Shown in pieces: positions 1 to 8,920 of a stretch of 36,704 nucleotides of DNA. Both the position numbers and the translations under genes were made by a program. The first letter of the stretch is position 1, and each line of letters starts with the position of its first letter. The DNA is from Nitrospira sp. (GTDB lineage: Bacteria > Nitrospirota > Nitrospiria > Nitrospirales > Nitrospiraceae): contig JANDJE010000023.1 of NCBI GenBank assembly GCA_024331095.1, forward strand, positions 1 through 36,704, in the 5' to 3' direction. The notes under the pieces were generated by a model. The model worked only from the letters and a program-made list of their open reading frames with translations, did not search any database and was not told the DNA's origin.

Positions 1-1079
1 CGTACTACGGGCTGTTCGGCGAGCGGATTTTTCAGGAGTTCCGCCCCAAGTTTCTCGATGTCAATATCCAGCGCGCGCTGGTGTGGCGGCTCTTCAACCC
101 GATCAACTGGGTGCGGCTGGCCTCGCCCTTTTTCAACCGCATCGACTTGGCCGCGGAGTATTACGACGAGCACCTGTTCGAGGGCAAGACGTTCGCCGCC
201 CTCGCCCATCCCCCTCGACGCCCGTTCGTGATCGTAAACGCCACCAACATGGTCAACGGCGAGCGGTTCGAGTTCACGCAGGAACAATTCGACTTCCTGG
301 CGTCGGACCTCAGCAACTATCCCGTGGCACGCGCGGTCGCCGCTTCATCAGCCTTTCCCTTTCTGCTGAGCCCCATCACGCTCAAGAACTATCCACATAC
401 CGACTTCCAGCCGCCCAAGGATTATCAAGCGGGGTTGCAAGACTATGACGTCAACCGGCGCCGCTATTATTGGGCCAAGAATCGCATGATCTATGTGGAC
501 AACGACCACTATCCCTACCTGCACCTCATGGACGGAGGGCTCTCGGATAATATCGGGCTGCGTCCCATCGAAGCCGCCTATCGCCGTACCAGCGGCTTCA
601 TTCGCCAATTGATCAACCAAGGTGCAATCGAACAATTCGTCATCATCGTCGTCAACGCCCGCACCGTCGCGAAAGATACCCTCAGCCGGAGCGAACGCCC
701 GCCAGGTATCTTGACCGTCGCGTCGAAGACCGCAACGATCGCCATGGAAAACTACAGCGTCGAAACGATCGAAACGATGAAGGACCTCCAGATGGAGCGG
801 CGAAAAGCGCAACAGAGTCTGGCCGCGTGCCAACAGCGGCTCAACCACTGCCCCGCCGCTCCTCCTTTGCCCCCGCTCGCCACAGAGGTAACCCCCTTCG
901 TGATCGAGGTCAATTTCGAGGCACTGCGCGATCCCGTGCAGCGTGATTATTTTCAATCCCTGCCGACCAACTTTGCCCTGAGCCGCGAGCAGGTGGATGC
1001 GCTCATTCACGTCGGCCACCAGTTGTTGGAGGAATCTCCCGACTACCGGGAATTCCTGGAAAATCTGGCGATCCCCTGA
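1..1079 (+). CDS. Patatin-like phospholipase, C-terminal part (5' truncated by window)
   Basis: The reading frame is open from base 3 to the TGA at 1077-1079, so the gene begins outside the window and the GTG at 81 is internal. The visible part holds the second half of a patatin acyl-hydrolase fold: a VARAVAASSAFPFLLSP helix typical of the family, then LHLMDGGLSDNIGLRP, where the Asp of DGG (codon near 531) is the catalytic Asp of the Ser-Asp dyad. The nucleophile elbow GxSxG must lie upstream, outside the window. A charged helical tail follows. Such proteins hydrolyse lipid acyl esters, often at the membrane. Substrate and localisation cannot be judged without the N-terminus. A GC-rich hairpin lies about 60 bases after the stop. 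Confidence 0.85.
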   Translation, partial: YYGLFGERIFQEFRPKFLDVNIQRALVWRLFNPINWVRLASPFFNRIDLAAEYYDEHLFEGKTFAALAHPPRRPFVIVNATNMVNGERFEFTQEQFDFLASDLSNYPVARAVAASSAFPFLLSPITLKNYPHTDFQPPKDYQAGLQDYDVNRRRYYWAKNRMIYVDNDHYPYLHLMDGGLSDNIGLRPIEAAYRRTSGFIRQLINQGAIEQFVIIVVNARTVAKDTLSRSERPPGILTVASKTATIAMENYSVETIETMKDLQMERRKAQQSLAACQQRLNHCPAAPPLPPLATEVTPFVIEVNFEALRDPVQRDYFQSLPTNFALSREQVDALIHVGHQLLEESPDYREFLENLAIP

Positions 1080-1140
1080 GGTTTCACAGCGCACCGGCCC
1101 TCAGAGGCCTCGGCCCGTCTTCTCGCCGACACACAGACTG

Positions 1141-1160
1141 CCCGTGCCGCGCACGGGTTT
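1141..1160 (+). terminator. Hairpin behind the patatin gene, possible terminator
   Basis: A perfect 7-bp stem CCCGTGC/GCACGGG with a CGC loop is followed by only three T residues. It lies 60 bases after the patatin stop and before the next promoter. The short T tract makes it a weak intrinsic terminator at best. Confidence 0.45.
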
Positions 1161-1240
1161 GGAAGCACCGGCCATCCCACCTTTCCTCCTTCGCGTGCAA
1201 AAGTGATGACGGTCGGCGAGGGTGGATTTTCTCTCTTTCC

Positions 1241-1268
1241 TTGCGGATTCGTCGATGCCCGCTATACT
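1241..1268 (+). promoter_or_regulatory. Sigma-70-like promoter giving a leaderless HicB-like mRNA
   Basis: TTGCGG (1241-1246), a 16-bp spacer and TATACT (1263-1268, 5/6 match to TATAAT). The usual 6-8 base distance places the transcript start at 1275-1276, exactly on the ATG at 1276. No Shine-Dalgarno sequence precedes that ATG, which fits a leaderless message. Confidence 0.5.
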
Positions 1269-1275
1269 GCCCCCT

Positions 1276-1536
1276 ATGCACGCGACCAAATACATCATGT
1301 GGGAAGAAGAAGGCCGCTGGCACGGCCATTTGAAGGATCACCCCGATATCCTGGCACAAGCCGAGTCGTTTGAAGACTTGCAAATCAAACTGTCCTCTCT
1401 GCATCGGGATCTGACGAGCGGCAGCGACATCCACTCCCGGCCCACGCCCCCAAGAAAGCCCTATCCCATGCCTCGCCGTCTTGCGACCAATCCACGGCTC
1501 GAACGGCTCCTCACTTCCATGTTGAACGATCTCTGA
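1276..1536 (+). CDS. HicB-like (antitoxin-fold) protein, no toxin partner
   Basis: An 86-residue protein. The first half, with TKYIMWEEEGRWHGHLKDHP and then a QAESFEDLQIKLSSLH helix, resembles the partial RNase-H-like fold of HicB-family antitoxins. The second half is proline- and arginine-rich (RPTPPRKPYPMPRRL) and has no recognised domain. The frame extends upstream to a GTG at 1222, but that would place the TATACT promoter inside the gene, so I take ATG 1276. No HicA-like toxin of about 60 residues is visible on either side. It is therefore either a solitary HicB relative acting as a regulator or a remnant of a pair. The HicB assignment rests on pattern only. Confidence 0.6.
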   Translation: MHATKYIMWEEEGRWHGHLKDHPDILAQAESFEDLQIKLSSLHRDLTSGSDIHSRPTPPRKPYPMPRRLATNPRLERLLTSMLNDL

Positions 1537-1539
1537 GAG

Positions 1540-1683
1540 CTCCAATCCCTCCCGCTCGGCATCGGTCTTAGCAAAGAGACCACGATCTGCCGCCAGCTTG
1601 TCACCCACTAACAAGCGGGCTATTCTTGTAGGTCCGTGAATGCCTTTATACGGATAAACTATGAAGATAGCCGCACCAACTTT
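1540..1683 (-). pseudogene. Possible decayed coding fragment between hicB-like and AlbA_2 genes
   Basis: This covers the gene-free stretch 1537-1845. Read on the minus strand directly after a TGA (1684-1686), an open frame of about 48 codons gives protein-like sequence, including YKGIHGPTRIARLLVGDKL and then a charged helix. There is no start codon with a ribosome site, and the frame then runs antisense into the hicB-like gene. I do not recognise the family. It could be the end of a lost gene or chance. Confidence 0.22.
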
Positions 1684-1762
1684 TCACAATTCCTCCACAT
1701 TCGCAGAAATCAATCCGCCACCAACGTAGATACCGAAGCATGCTAGCGTAGCGCATCACAGC

Positions 1763-1791
1763 TTGACGACGCTCGGATATGGCCTCATGAT
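1763..1791 (+). promoter_or_regulatory. Candidate promoter of the AlbA_2/ATPase gene
   Basis: TTGACG (1763-1768) and CATGAT (1786-1791) are separated by 17 bp, matching sigma-70 consensus at 5/6 and 4/6 positions. The transcript would start near 1798 and have a leader of about 48 bases that includes the GAGGAG ribosome site at 1832-1837. Confidence 0.35.
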
Positions 1792-1845
1792 CAGAAAAGA
1801 AATTAGAATCTGCGCACAGCAAAATGTTCACGAGGAGCTGGCTGA

Positions 1846-3537
1846 ATGGACTCACAGCAGAGCATAAAAGAGGCGTTCCACAAACTCCTGACTTTGCCAT
1901 CTGAGACTGAATGGGTGGAGTTTAAGGAAGCAAAAAACAACTTTGACTTCGATGATTTGGGGAGACAATTCTCTGCCTTGAGCAATGAAGCCAATCTCAA
2001 CAAACAGGAGGCAGGCTGGCTCGTTTTTGGTGTCACCAATCGCCCCCCAAGACACACTGTCGGTACGAATTACCGTCATCAACAACCCGGACTGGAAAAA
2101 CTCAAACAACAAATCGCTCAGCACACCAACCATCAGGTTACATTTCAAGCAATTCACGAAATCATGGATCAAGAAAAGCGCATCGTCTTGTTTGAAATTC
2201 CTCCCGCTTCTCCTGGCATCCCTACGACCTGGAAAGGAATCGCTTACGGTCGCGTTCATGACGCTCTCCAGCCTTTAAGTATAGAGAAGATTGATCGTAT
2301 TCGAAGAGGGGCGGCATATGAAGACTGGTCCGCGCAGACCTGTTCAGAGGCAACAGACAACGACTTGGATCCCAAGGCTATTGCCTTCGCCAAATCGCAG
2401 TACAAAAACAAATATTCTCAGCTGGCTCATGAGGTTGATCAGTGGGACGACCCCACCTTTCTCAACAAAACGAGAGTCCGTGTATCGGGCCAACTAACTC
2501 GTGCCGCCATCATCCTGTTTGGGCGACCGGATACCACGCATTTCCTGACTCCTTCGACTGCACGCATATCTTGGGTACTCAAAGACGAGAACGGTCAAGA
2601 AAGAGATTACGAACATTTTGGGCTACCATTGATTCTGGCCGTTGACAGGGTATTCGCCAAATTGCGTAATAACACTTACCGGTATCTTCCCAATTCAACC
2701 CTCTTCCCGGTCGAAATCACGCAGTACGACCCCTGGGTTATCCGTGAGGTCCTGCACAATGCGATTGCCCATCAGGACTATAGCAGAGGAGGCCACACCA
2801 ATGTGGTCGAGGAGCCGGAATCGCTTCTTTTTACCAACATCGGGGAATTCTTACCAGGAAGCGTTGAGCAAGTTATCCGAATGGATTCTCCCCCGGAATT
2901 CTACCGTAATAGAATTCTGACTGAGGCCATGGTGAGTTACAACATGATTGATACGATCGGCAGTGGCATCAAACGAATATTTACGAAACAGCGGGAACGG
3001 TTTTTCCCTTTACCGGATTATGATCTTACAGAAGCTGGTCGCGTAAAAGTGAGGGTGTTCGGGAAAATCCTTGATGAGCGGTATACCCGAATACTCATTG
3101 AAAAGACCGATCTCGGCCTTTGGGATGTTATCGCTCTTGACAAAGTCCAAAAGAAGCAGCCGCTTTCTGATGCAGAATTCCATTTGCTTAAAAGAAAGCG
3201 GCTGATCGAGGGCCGGCGCCCCAATATCTATGTTTCTGCCTCAGTGGCTGCAGCGACCGGAACAAAAGCCGACTACATTAGGAAACGGGCATTCGACAAA
3301 CAGCATTACGTAAAACTGGTCCAAGAGTATCTCGCCCAATTCGGACGAGCTAGACGGGCGGACATTGACAGCCTTCTGTTAGATAAAATTTCCGATGCGC
3401 TTGGTCCTGAGCAAAAAAGGAACTTTGTAACCAATCTTCTCCAGGAAATGCGACGAAAAAAAATAATCCATCCGTTGGATGGTAAACGAGGCAAAGGTTC
3501 TCAATGGGAATTGTATAGGCCTGATGCGGAAAACTGA
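1846..3537 (+). CDS. AlbA_2 (Schlafen-like) domain plus GHKL ATPase, putative regulator or defence protein
   Basis: A 563-residue protein. Residues about 18-150 match the AlbA_2/AAA_4 nucleic-acid-binding domain: ETEWVEFKEAKNN, then a GWLVFGVTN strand-turn. Residues about 297-400 match the RecG-like C-terminal ATPase of the GHKL type (HATPase_c_4): REVLHNAIAHQDY is the N-box, and ESLLFTNIGEFLPG and DTIGSGIKRIF follow. The last 120 residues look like winged-helix DNA-binding segments. ATG 1846 has GAGGAG eight bases upstream. The gene stands alone, is visibly AT-richer than its neighbours and lies between degraded fragments, so horizontal acquisition is likely. Such proteins are annotated as transcriptional regulators, and relatives occur in mobile and anti-phage loci. 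No experimental role can be claimed from sequence. Confidence 0.8.
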   Translation: MDSQQSIKEAFHKLLTLPSETEWVEFKEAKNNFDFDDLGRQFSALSNEANLNKQEAGWLVFGVTNRPPRHTVGTNYRHQQPGLEKLKQQIAQHTNHQVTFQAIHEIMDQEKRIVLFEIPPASPGIPTTWKGIAYGRVHDALQPLSIEKIDRIRRGAAYEDWSAQTCSEATDNDLDPKAIAFAKSQYKNKYSQLAHEVDQWDDPTFLNKTRVRVSGQLTRAAIILFGRPDTTHFLTPSTARISWVLKDENGQERDYEHFGLPLILAVDRVFAKLRNNTYRYLPNSTLFPVEITQYDPWVIREVLHNAIAHQDYSRGGHTNVVEEPESLLFTNIGEFLPGSVEQVIRMDSPPEFYRNRILTEAMVSYNMIDTIGSGIKRIFTKQRERFFPLPDYDLTEAGRVKVRVFGKILDERYTRILIEKTDLGLWDVIALDKVQKKQPLSDAEFHLLKRKRLIEGRRPNIYVSASVAAATGTKADYIRKRAFDKQHYVKLVQEYLAQFGRARRADIDSLLLDKISDALGPEQKRNFVTNLLQEMRRKKIIHPLDGKRGKGSQWELYRPDAEN

Positions 3538-3698
3538 AAGAACCTCTCCCATCCATACAAATCTGGCACCAAAGGTGATCGAAACTTGATTAAAGAACGA
3601 GGGGTTGAGATTTGTATGGGCAGGTGCAAATCCAGGTTGGTTACATAATTCAATTACACAATGCCAAGCGGATGGCTAATCTGTGATATGTGAATTTC

Positions 3699-4190
3699 TT
3701 AGCATCTGGGAAAAGGAACTACATACTTGAAGGTTGACAACTTGATCACTCGTTCTCTTTGGTATCGATATTGCATTAATAAAGTGTCCGTCGCCCGAAC
3801 TATCTCATCAAGATGCTCCATAATCTTCTTGCACCATGTGATCGATATCTTGGCAACAATGTGCCAATCAGAATTTCCACCGTCGGCAATCAGAATATCC
3901 GTTGAGACCACTCTGTTCTACAATCGGTTTTTTTGTGGTCGCCATCGCAGAGCGATTCATCCCAGGCCGCTGCCGACAACAAAACCCTTGAGCTGTATCA
4001 CCTTGATCATCTCATGAGGGAAAACCATCGCCACATGCATAAACAGATCAAACGCCCGCCCCTGTCGAAGCTCGGCCTCCGATGACCGGAATGGTGCTTC
4101 TTATACCGGAATATCGATCGTTACACCCGGCAGGAGTGTCCGCTTCCAATCTCATCGAATCCACCCAGTTGTAAGATTTGCCCCTTAAAA
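3699..4190 (-). pseudogene. Gene-poor stretch with possible degraded minus-strand coding remnants
   Basis: The 796 bases between the AlbA_2 gene and arsM contain no convincing intact gene. On the minus strand, bases about 4190-3957 read as protein-like sequence broken by a TAA near 4100 and an apparent frame change: GKSYNWVDSMRLEADTPAG, then LRQGRAFDLFMHVAMVFP, ending at a TGA (3957-3959). A second frame, 3911-3699, encodes 70 residues including WCKKIMEHLDEIVRATDTLL and has no ribosome site. These may be parts of one decayed gene. I do not recognise a family, and chance open frames cannot be excluded. Confidence 0.22.
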
Positions 4191-4250
4191 CCGACTCCAC
4201 CTCTAAAAAATTCAATTACACCGCGGCACCATACATCCCCCACCCCCCGA

Positions 4251-4301
4251 TTGACCCGGCGCACAGGGGGTTGATACATAAGCGGGGCCGAGCCCGCTCG
4301 G
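4251..4301 (+). promoter_or_regulatory. Candidate arsM promoter and leader hairpin
   Basis: TTGACC (4251-4256), an 18-bp spacer and TACATA (4275-4280) form a sigma-70-like promoter. Just downstream, CCGAG-CCCG-CTCGG (about 4288-4301) can form a small stem-loop in the leader or bind a regulator. An arsenic-responsive repressor site is an attractive idea, but no ArsR gene is present in the window. Confidence 0.4.
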
Positions 4302-4333
4302 TTCCATGAGATAGATCAAAACCGGAGGCCGCC

Positions 4334-5521
4334 ATGCCGATTGATGCCGTCACTCAAAAAGTCAGCGATCGCTACGCCAGAGCAGCCGCCAGCGGCGAGC
4401 AGATGTGTTGCCCCACGAGCTACGACATGCAACAGCTCAAGACCTTTATTCCGGAAGAGGTGCTCCGGGTCTCGTATGGCTGCGGAACCCCGGCCGGACT
4501 CGACACGGTACGTCCCGGTGAAACGGTGTTGGACATCGGGTCCGGCGGAGGCATCGATTGCTTCGCAGCCGCCCGTCTGGTCGGCCCGACCGGCCGCGTG
4601 ATCGGCATCGACATGACCGACGTGATGCTGGACATCGCCCGGCGAAACGCGCCGCTTGTCGCCGCCAACCTTGGTTATCTCTCGTCAAATGTGGAATTTC
4701 GCAAAGGCCTGGCCGACGCTATGCCGGTCGAGGACGGCATGATCGATCTCATCATTTCGAACTGCGTCATCAATCTCGCACCAGACAAGCGCAAGGTATT
4801 CGGCGAAATGTTCCGCGTGGCGAAACCGGGCGGGCGATTTACCATTTCCGATATCGTGTCGGATCAGACCGTGCCACAGTATCTCGTCCATGACGCGGAA
4901 AAATGGGGCGATTGTTTGTCCGGCGCGTTGACGCTGACCGAGTATATGAACGGCCTGACGGATGCCGGCTTTCTGGGCATTCATTTGGTCAAGTTTTCGC
5001 CCTGGCGTGTGATCGACGGGATTCACTTTTTCTCCGTCACCTTGACCGGCTACAAACGGCCTGTACTGGTTGCGTCGTCACTCCTTCAGTACGCCACTTT
5101 GCGCGGACCGTTCAGCCGTGTGATGGATGAACGTGGCACCACATACCAGCGTGGTCTCCCACAACCGATCACAGCGGAAGGCGTCTGGCTCTTGTCCACT
5201 CCCGCTCTGGCGAACCACTTTCTCCTCACGGCCGATCCGGTTCGGCTTGACGCCGCCGACCCTCGCCGGCAGGCCGTGCTGCCGGCGCAGACGCCCTGCA
5301 CCTGGCAGGGGCATTACGCCCTGCTGGCCGGCCCCTTCTTGGTAGCTGCCGACGACGATCAGCATGTCTATCGCCGAGGAGAGCCTCTTGAAATCTGTTC
5401 GAAGACGCTGGCCGTGCTGCAGACGGAGAGCTATGCTTCCCACTTTGCGATTCTGAATCGGGCCGGGCAACCCGTCGGTGGAACCGCCGTCGAGTGTGCG
5501 CCAAACGGAGGCTGTTGCTAA
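4334..5521 (+). CDS. arsM: Arsenite S-adenosylmethionine methyltransferase, arsenosugar-type
   Basis: A 395-residue protein that should methylate As(III) using S-adenosylmethionine. The Rossmann methyltransferase core shows motif [16 protein letters not shown] (residues 66-80) and GIDMT (91-95). The cysteines expected of ArsM are present: MCC (25-26), YGCG (50), SNCVINL (144) and GDCLSGAL (194). A C-terminal extension of about 150 residues ends in GGCC, as in longer ArsM forms encoded next to arsS. ATG 4334 has GGAGG nine bases upstream. The stop codon directly abuts the arsS start, so the pair should be one operon. The match to the arsenosugar-type ArsM rests on this pairing as well as the motifs. 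Confidence 0.85.
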   Translation: MPIDAVTQKVSDRYARAAASGEQMCCPTSYDMQQLKTFIPEEVLRVSYGCGTPAGLDTVRPGETVLDIGSGGGIDCFAAARLVGPTGRVIGIDMTDVMLDIARRNAPLVAANLGYLSSNVEFRKGLADAMPVEDGMIDLIISNCVINLAPDKRKVFGEMFRVAKPGGRFTISDIVSDQTVPQYLVHDAEKWGDCLSGALTLTEYMNGLTDAGFLGIHLVKFSPWRVIDGIHFFSVTLTGYKRPVLVASSLLQYATLRGPFSRVMDERGTTYQRGLPQPITAEGVWLLSTPALANHFLLTADPVRLDAADPRRQAVLPAQTPCTWQGHYALLAGPFLVAADDDQHVYRRGEPLEICSKTLAVLQTESYASHFAILNRAGQPVGGTAVECAPNGGCC

Positions 5522-6562
5522 ATGGCCCTCACGTTGCTTGGCCGAAGCGATCCCCTGGCCTCGCCGGCCGAACAGCTTAAGGTTCTTGATCGCCCTTCCG
5601 GTCCGTCGCCCTTTGACCTTCGGCTTCGCGAGGCCGATCTCTTTCCGCTTCATGCCACCGGCATCACCGTGCTTCAGATCAACGTGGGAAAACTTTGTAA
5701 CCAGACCTGCCGTCACTGCCACGTGGACGCGGGGCCTGATCGACCGGAGAGCATGTCGCGGGAGACGGCGGAACAGTGCCTGGACGCCTTGGCTCGGACC
5801 GACATTCCCACGGTGGATCTCACCGGCGGGGCGCCGGAACTGAACCCCAACTTTCGCCGGTTGGTCGAACAGGCTCGCGCCCTGGGGCGTCACGTGATCG
5901 ATCGGTGCAACCTGTCGGTGCTGCTGCTTCCGTCGCAAACGGACTTGGCTCACTTTCTGGCCGAGCACCGGGTCGAGATCATCGCCTCTCTGCCGTCGTT
6001 TCAGGCCGCCCACACCGACGCACAGCGGGGCGAAGGGGTCTTTGAGAAGTCGATGGAGGCGCTTCGTTTGCTCAACCGGGCCGGCTACGGCCGGCCGGAC
6101 AGTGGGCTCGCCCTGAATCTGGTCCATAATCCCGTCGGCGCGTTCCTTCCGCCCAAACAAGCAGCCGTCGAAGCGCGGTTCAAACGCGAACTCACGATCA
6201 AGCACGGCGTCGAATTCAATCGGCTCTATACGATCACCAACATGCCGATCAGCCGGTTTCTGGCCTTCTTGTTGGAAAGCGGCAACTACGAACAGTACAT
6301 GACGCGGCTGGCGAATGCATTCAATCCAACAGCCGCCGCCGGCGTGATGTGCCGACACACCCTGTCGGTCGGCTGGGATGGAACGTTGTACGATTGCGAC
6401 TTTAACCAAATGCTCGCGTTGCCGGTCTCTTACGGGGCACCGGCGCACATTCGCGACTTCGATCCGGCGAAACTCCACCGACGTCGGATCGTGACGAGAA
6501 ACCATTGCTATGGCTGCACTGCGGGAACAGGCTCCTCATGCGGCGGGAGTGTGACCGGATGA
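5522..6562 (+). CDS. arsS: Arsenosugar biosynthesis radical SAM protein
   Basis: A 346-residue cytosolic radical SAM enzyme. The iron-sulfur cluster motif CxxxCxxC lies at C59, C63 and C66 within GKLCNQTCRHCHVDAGPD, followed by the DLTGGAPELN glycine-rich strand. The C-terminal Cys-rich end HCYGCTAGTGSSCGG is characteristic of ArsS (DUF3641 region). Some relatives have selenocysteine in this family, but here only Cys codons are seen in these motifs. In known systems ArsS adds the deoxyadenosyl group of SAM to dimethylarsenite, giving an arsenosugar precursor. The start ATG follows the arsM TAA without a gap, implying translational coupling. Function in this organism is inferred from family and neighbour. 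Confidence 0.88.
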   Translation: MALTLLGRSDPLASPAEQLKVLDRPSGPSPFDLRLREADLFPLHATGITVLQINVGKLCNQTCRHCHVDAGPDRPESMSRETAEQCLDALARTDIPTVDLTGGAPELNPNFRRLVEQARALGRHVIDRCNLSVLLLPSQTDLAHFLAEHRVEIIASLPSFQAAHTDAQRGEGVFEKSMEALRLLNRAGYGRPDSGLALNLVHNPVGAFLPPKQAAVEARFKRELTIKHGVEFNRLYTITNMPISRFLAFLLESGNYEQYMTRLANAFNPTAAAGVMCRHTLSVGWDGTLYDCDFNQMLALPVSYGAPAHIRDFDPAKLHRRRIVTRNHCYGCTAGTGSSCGGSVTG

Positions 6563-6648
6563 ATCGTTCAAGGCTCGGATTGCAGGCCCTGCGGCAGCGA
6601 ATGCCCAAACGCTCCTCGCGGGGGATGTCTTCCATCTGATTGCTCGCC

Positions 6649-7776
6649 ATGGAGCTGCTCGCCTTCTTCCTTGTCCTGGCTCTGGCCTACGCCAACGGCT
6701 CGAACGACGTGTCGAAGTCCGTCGCCACGCTCGTGGGAAGCGGGGTCGCCGAATACAAGACCGCCATCCTCTGGGGAACCATCTGGACCGTCGCCGGAGC
6801 CGCGACCTCGGCGTTCATCGGCGAAGCGATGGTCAAGACCTTCAGCGGAGGCCTCGTTCAGCCCGACACGATATTTCAGCCGGCCGCCGTTCCGTCGATC
6901 TTGACCGGAACGATAGGCTGGATCTTGTTCACGTCGCGCGCCGGCCTTCCTGTTTCAACGACCCATACATTGACCGGCGCCATCGTAGGAACGGGGTTGA
7001 CCGCCTTGCCCCCCGAGGCATTGATCTGGCCGGCCATCGCCAAGAACATCGCACTGCCGCTATTGCTCGGCCCGCTGCTGGCTTTGGCCGTCTCTTTTCT
7101 TCTCCATCCCGCGCTGCGTCACGCAGCAACACGATGGGAAGGAAGCTGCCTCTGCGTCATGCCGGCATCCCGCGCCTTAGTGACCATCGACGCGCACGGC
7201 GGCACCAAACTCCTCTTCCAAACGACGATCTTCGGCCGACCGGTCGTCGCCGTCCCGTCGCACTGTGACCGGGCCGGCTTGCGCGGGCTTGTGCTGGGAC
7301 TGGATACGGCGCATTGGCTTTCCAGCGGTCTGGCGTCGTTCGCCCGCGGGACGAACGACGCGCCGAAGATCGTGGCGATGCTTCTGCTTGGCTCCATGTC
7401 CGGAGCAGAGCCAGGCGGCGCATCACCGTTTGCATGGTTCGGGGGAGTCGCGTTGGCCATGGGGCTCGGCTGCTATCTGGCAGGACTCCGGGTGACGACG
7501 GTACTGGCCGAGCGCGTAACGAAAATGGATCACGTGGAAGGACTCTCGGCGAATCTGACGACGTCTTCTCTGGTTCTTTTATCCGGTATCATGGGATTGC
7601 CGATCTCGACCACGCACGTCAGCAGCTCCGCCATTATCGGGATCGGCTTCCGGAACGGGGTTCGCGCAATCCGGTGGCCGACCGTTCGCGACATGGTGTT
7701 CGCTTGGATCGTCACATTGCCGGTATCGGCCTCTCTCGCCGGTCTTGCATACCGGATCTTTGCCCTGGCTTTTTAG
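6649..7776 (+). CDS. PiT-family inorganic phosphate transporter
   Basis: A 375-residue inner-membrane permease with about ten hydrophobic segments. Both copies of the PiT signature are present: ANGSNDVSKSVATL near the N-terminus and ARGTNDAPKIVAMLL in the second half. Each half also carries a GLP(V/I)STTH motif. It should import phosphate with H+ or Na+, and PiT proteins also carry arsenate. The frame extends to a TTG at 6640; I prefer ATG 6649 because MELLAFFLVLALAYANGSND is the usual N-terminal form, although neither start has a clear ribosome site. It lies 86 bases behind arsS on the same strand, so a shared transcript is plausible. The central hydrophilic loop is short. Confidence 0.88.
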   Translation: MELLAFFLVLALAYANGSNDVSKSVATLVGSGVAEYKTAILWGTIWTVAGAATSAFIGEAMVKTFSGGLVQPDTIFQPAAVPSILTGTIGWILFTSRAGLPVSTTHTLTGAIVGTGLTALPPEALIWPAIAKNIALPLLLGPLLALAVSFLLHPALRHAATRWEGSCLCVMPASRALVTIDAHGGTKLLFQTTIFGRPVVAVPSHCDRAGLRGLVLGLDTAHWLSSGLASFARGTNDAPKIVAMLLLGSMSGAEPGGASPFAWFGGVALAMGLGCYLAGLRVTTVLAERVTKMDHVEGLSANLTTSSLVLLSGIMGLPISTTHVSSSAIIGIGFRNGVRAIRWPTVRDMVFAWIVTLPVSASLAGLAYRIFALAF

Positions 7777-7861
7777 GGTTGCCCCTGCTTCTTTCCTTCT
7801 GCTAAGTTGACACTGTCCTGGCTTCCTCCATTCACCCCAAGACAGAGCGAGCGATTTCTTT

Positions 7862-8920
7862 ATGGTGTGGGACCCCAAAGACCCTTGGAGCCGACGACAA
7901 GATCCGCTGGAAGAAGCCCTCAAGCAGGCCCAGGCGCAATTGAAGAATCTTTTTCCGCCGGGAGGGTTCAAACTCCCGTCGGGCGGCATGGTCAACATCG
8001 TCGTCGCCGCCCTGCTGATTCTCCTGGTCTGGCAAAGCATCTTCATTGTGGCCCCCGATGAAGAAGGAGTCGTCAAGCGTTTCGGGATACCCGTCCGCAC
8101 TGTGGAGCCGGGGCCCCACTTCAAAATTCCGCTGGTCGAAACCGTCCTTCAACCCAAAGTGGAAAAGCTTCATCGCGTGGAAGTCGGGTTCCGGACCAAT
8201 CTCCAAGGTCGACAACAAATGGTCCCCCAAGAAGCGCTTATGTTGACCGGCGACATGAACATCCTGGCAGTGGAATTTATCGTCCAATATAAAATCAAAA
8301 ACTCAACCGACTATCTGTTCAACGTCGCGGATATTCATGAGACCATCGGCAAGGCCGCCGAGGCCGCGATGAGAGAAGTGGTCGGTAAAAGCAAAATCGA
8401 CGAAGCCCTGACCACGGGGAAGGCCGAAATCCAGCAAGGCACCATGACCTTGCTCCAGAGCATCCTCGATGACTATCACGCCGGCGTCCAGGTGGCCGCC
8501 GTCCAACTCCAGGACGTGGACCCGCCGGAGGCGGTGGCCGCAGCGTTCAAGGACGTGACCAATGCCAAGGAAGACCGCGAGAAACTGATCAACCAGGCGC
8601 AGGGGTATCGCAATGACATCATCCCCAAGGCCAAGGGAGAAGCGGCGGAATTGGTCAACCGCGCAAGAGGGTACGCACAGGCCAGAGTCAACCGGGCCCA
8701 AGGCGAGGCCAACCGATTCCTCGCCACGCTCAAGGAGTATCAACAGGCCAAGGACGTGATCAGCAAGCGGATCTACATCGAAACGATGGAAGAAATTCTC
8801 CCGAACATGGAAAAGGTCATCATCGACGGGAAGGGCGGCGATCGCGTCTTGCCCTATCTGCCTTTGGACCGGCTGACCAAACCGACGCCTAAATTGGAAG
8901 CGGTGGAGACTCAACCATGA
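7862..8920 (+). CDS. hflK: HflK, membrane modulator of FtsH protease
   Basis: A 352-residue SPFH/band-7 protein. A Gly/Pro-rich cytoplasmic N-terminus (DPKDPWSRRQDP) precedes one transmembrane helix (about residues 40-60, GGMVNIVVAALLILLVWQSI). The SPFH domain begins at VAPDEEGVVKRFG, and a long Ala/Glu-rich coiled coil (about 220-300) follows. HflK and HflC form a periplasm-facing cage around FtsH and restrain its activity. The final ATGA overlaps the hflC start, so the two are made together. No clear ribosome site precedes the ATG at 7862. Confidence 0.93.
   Translation: MVWDPKDPWSRRQDPLEEALKQAQAQLKNLFPPGGFKLPSGGMVNIVVAALLILLVWQSIFIVAPDEEGVVKRFGIPVRTVEPGPHFKIPLVETVLQPKVEKLHRVEVGFRTNLQGRQQMVPQEALMLTGDMNILAVEFIVQYKIKNSTDYLFNVADIHETIGKAAEAAMREVVGKSKIDEALTTGKAEIQQGTMTLLQSILDDYHAGVQVAAVQLQDVDPPEAVAAAFKDVTNAKEDREKLINQAQGYRNDIIPKAKGEAAELVNRARGYAQARVNRAQGEANRFLATLKEYQQAKDVISKRIYIETMEEILPNMEKVIIDGKGGDRVLPYLPLDRLTKPTPKLEAVETQP

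Noticed and set aside
5078..6505. A 475-codon open frame antisense to arsM-arsS.
   Set aside because: It mirrors two well-recognised genes; long antisense frames are expected in GC-rich DNA and it has no domain.
6559..6639. A 26-codon ORF overlapping the arsS stop (ATGA) and ending right before the TTG at 6640 upstream of PiT.
   Set aside because: The chain of overlaps is tidy, but the peptide is short, Arg/Ser-rich and without a ribosome site; not enough to call a gene.
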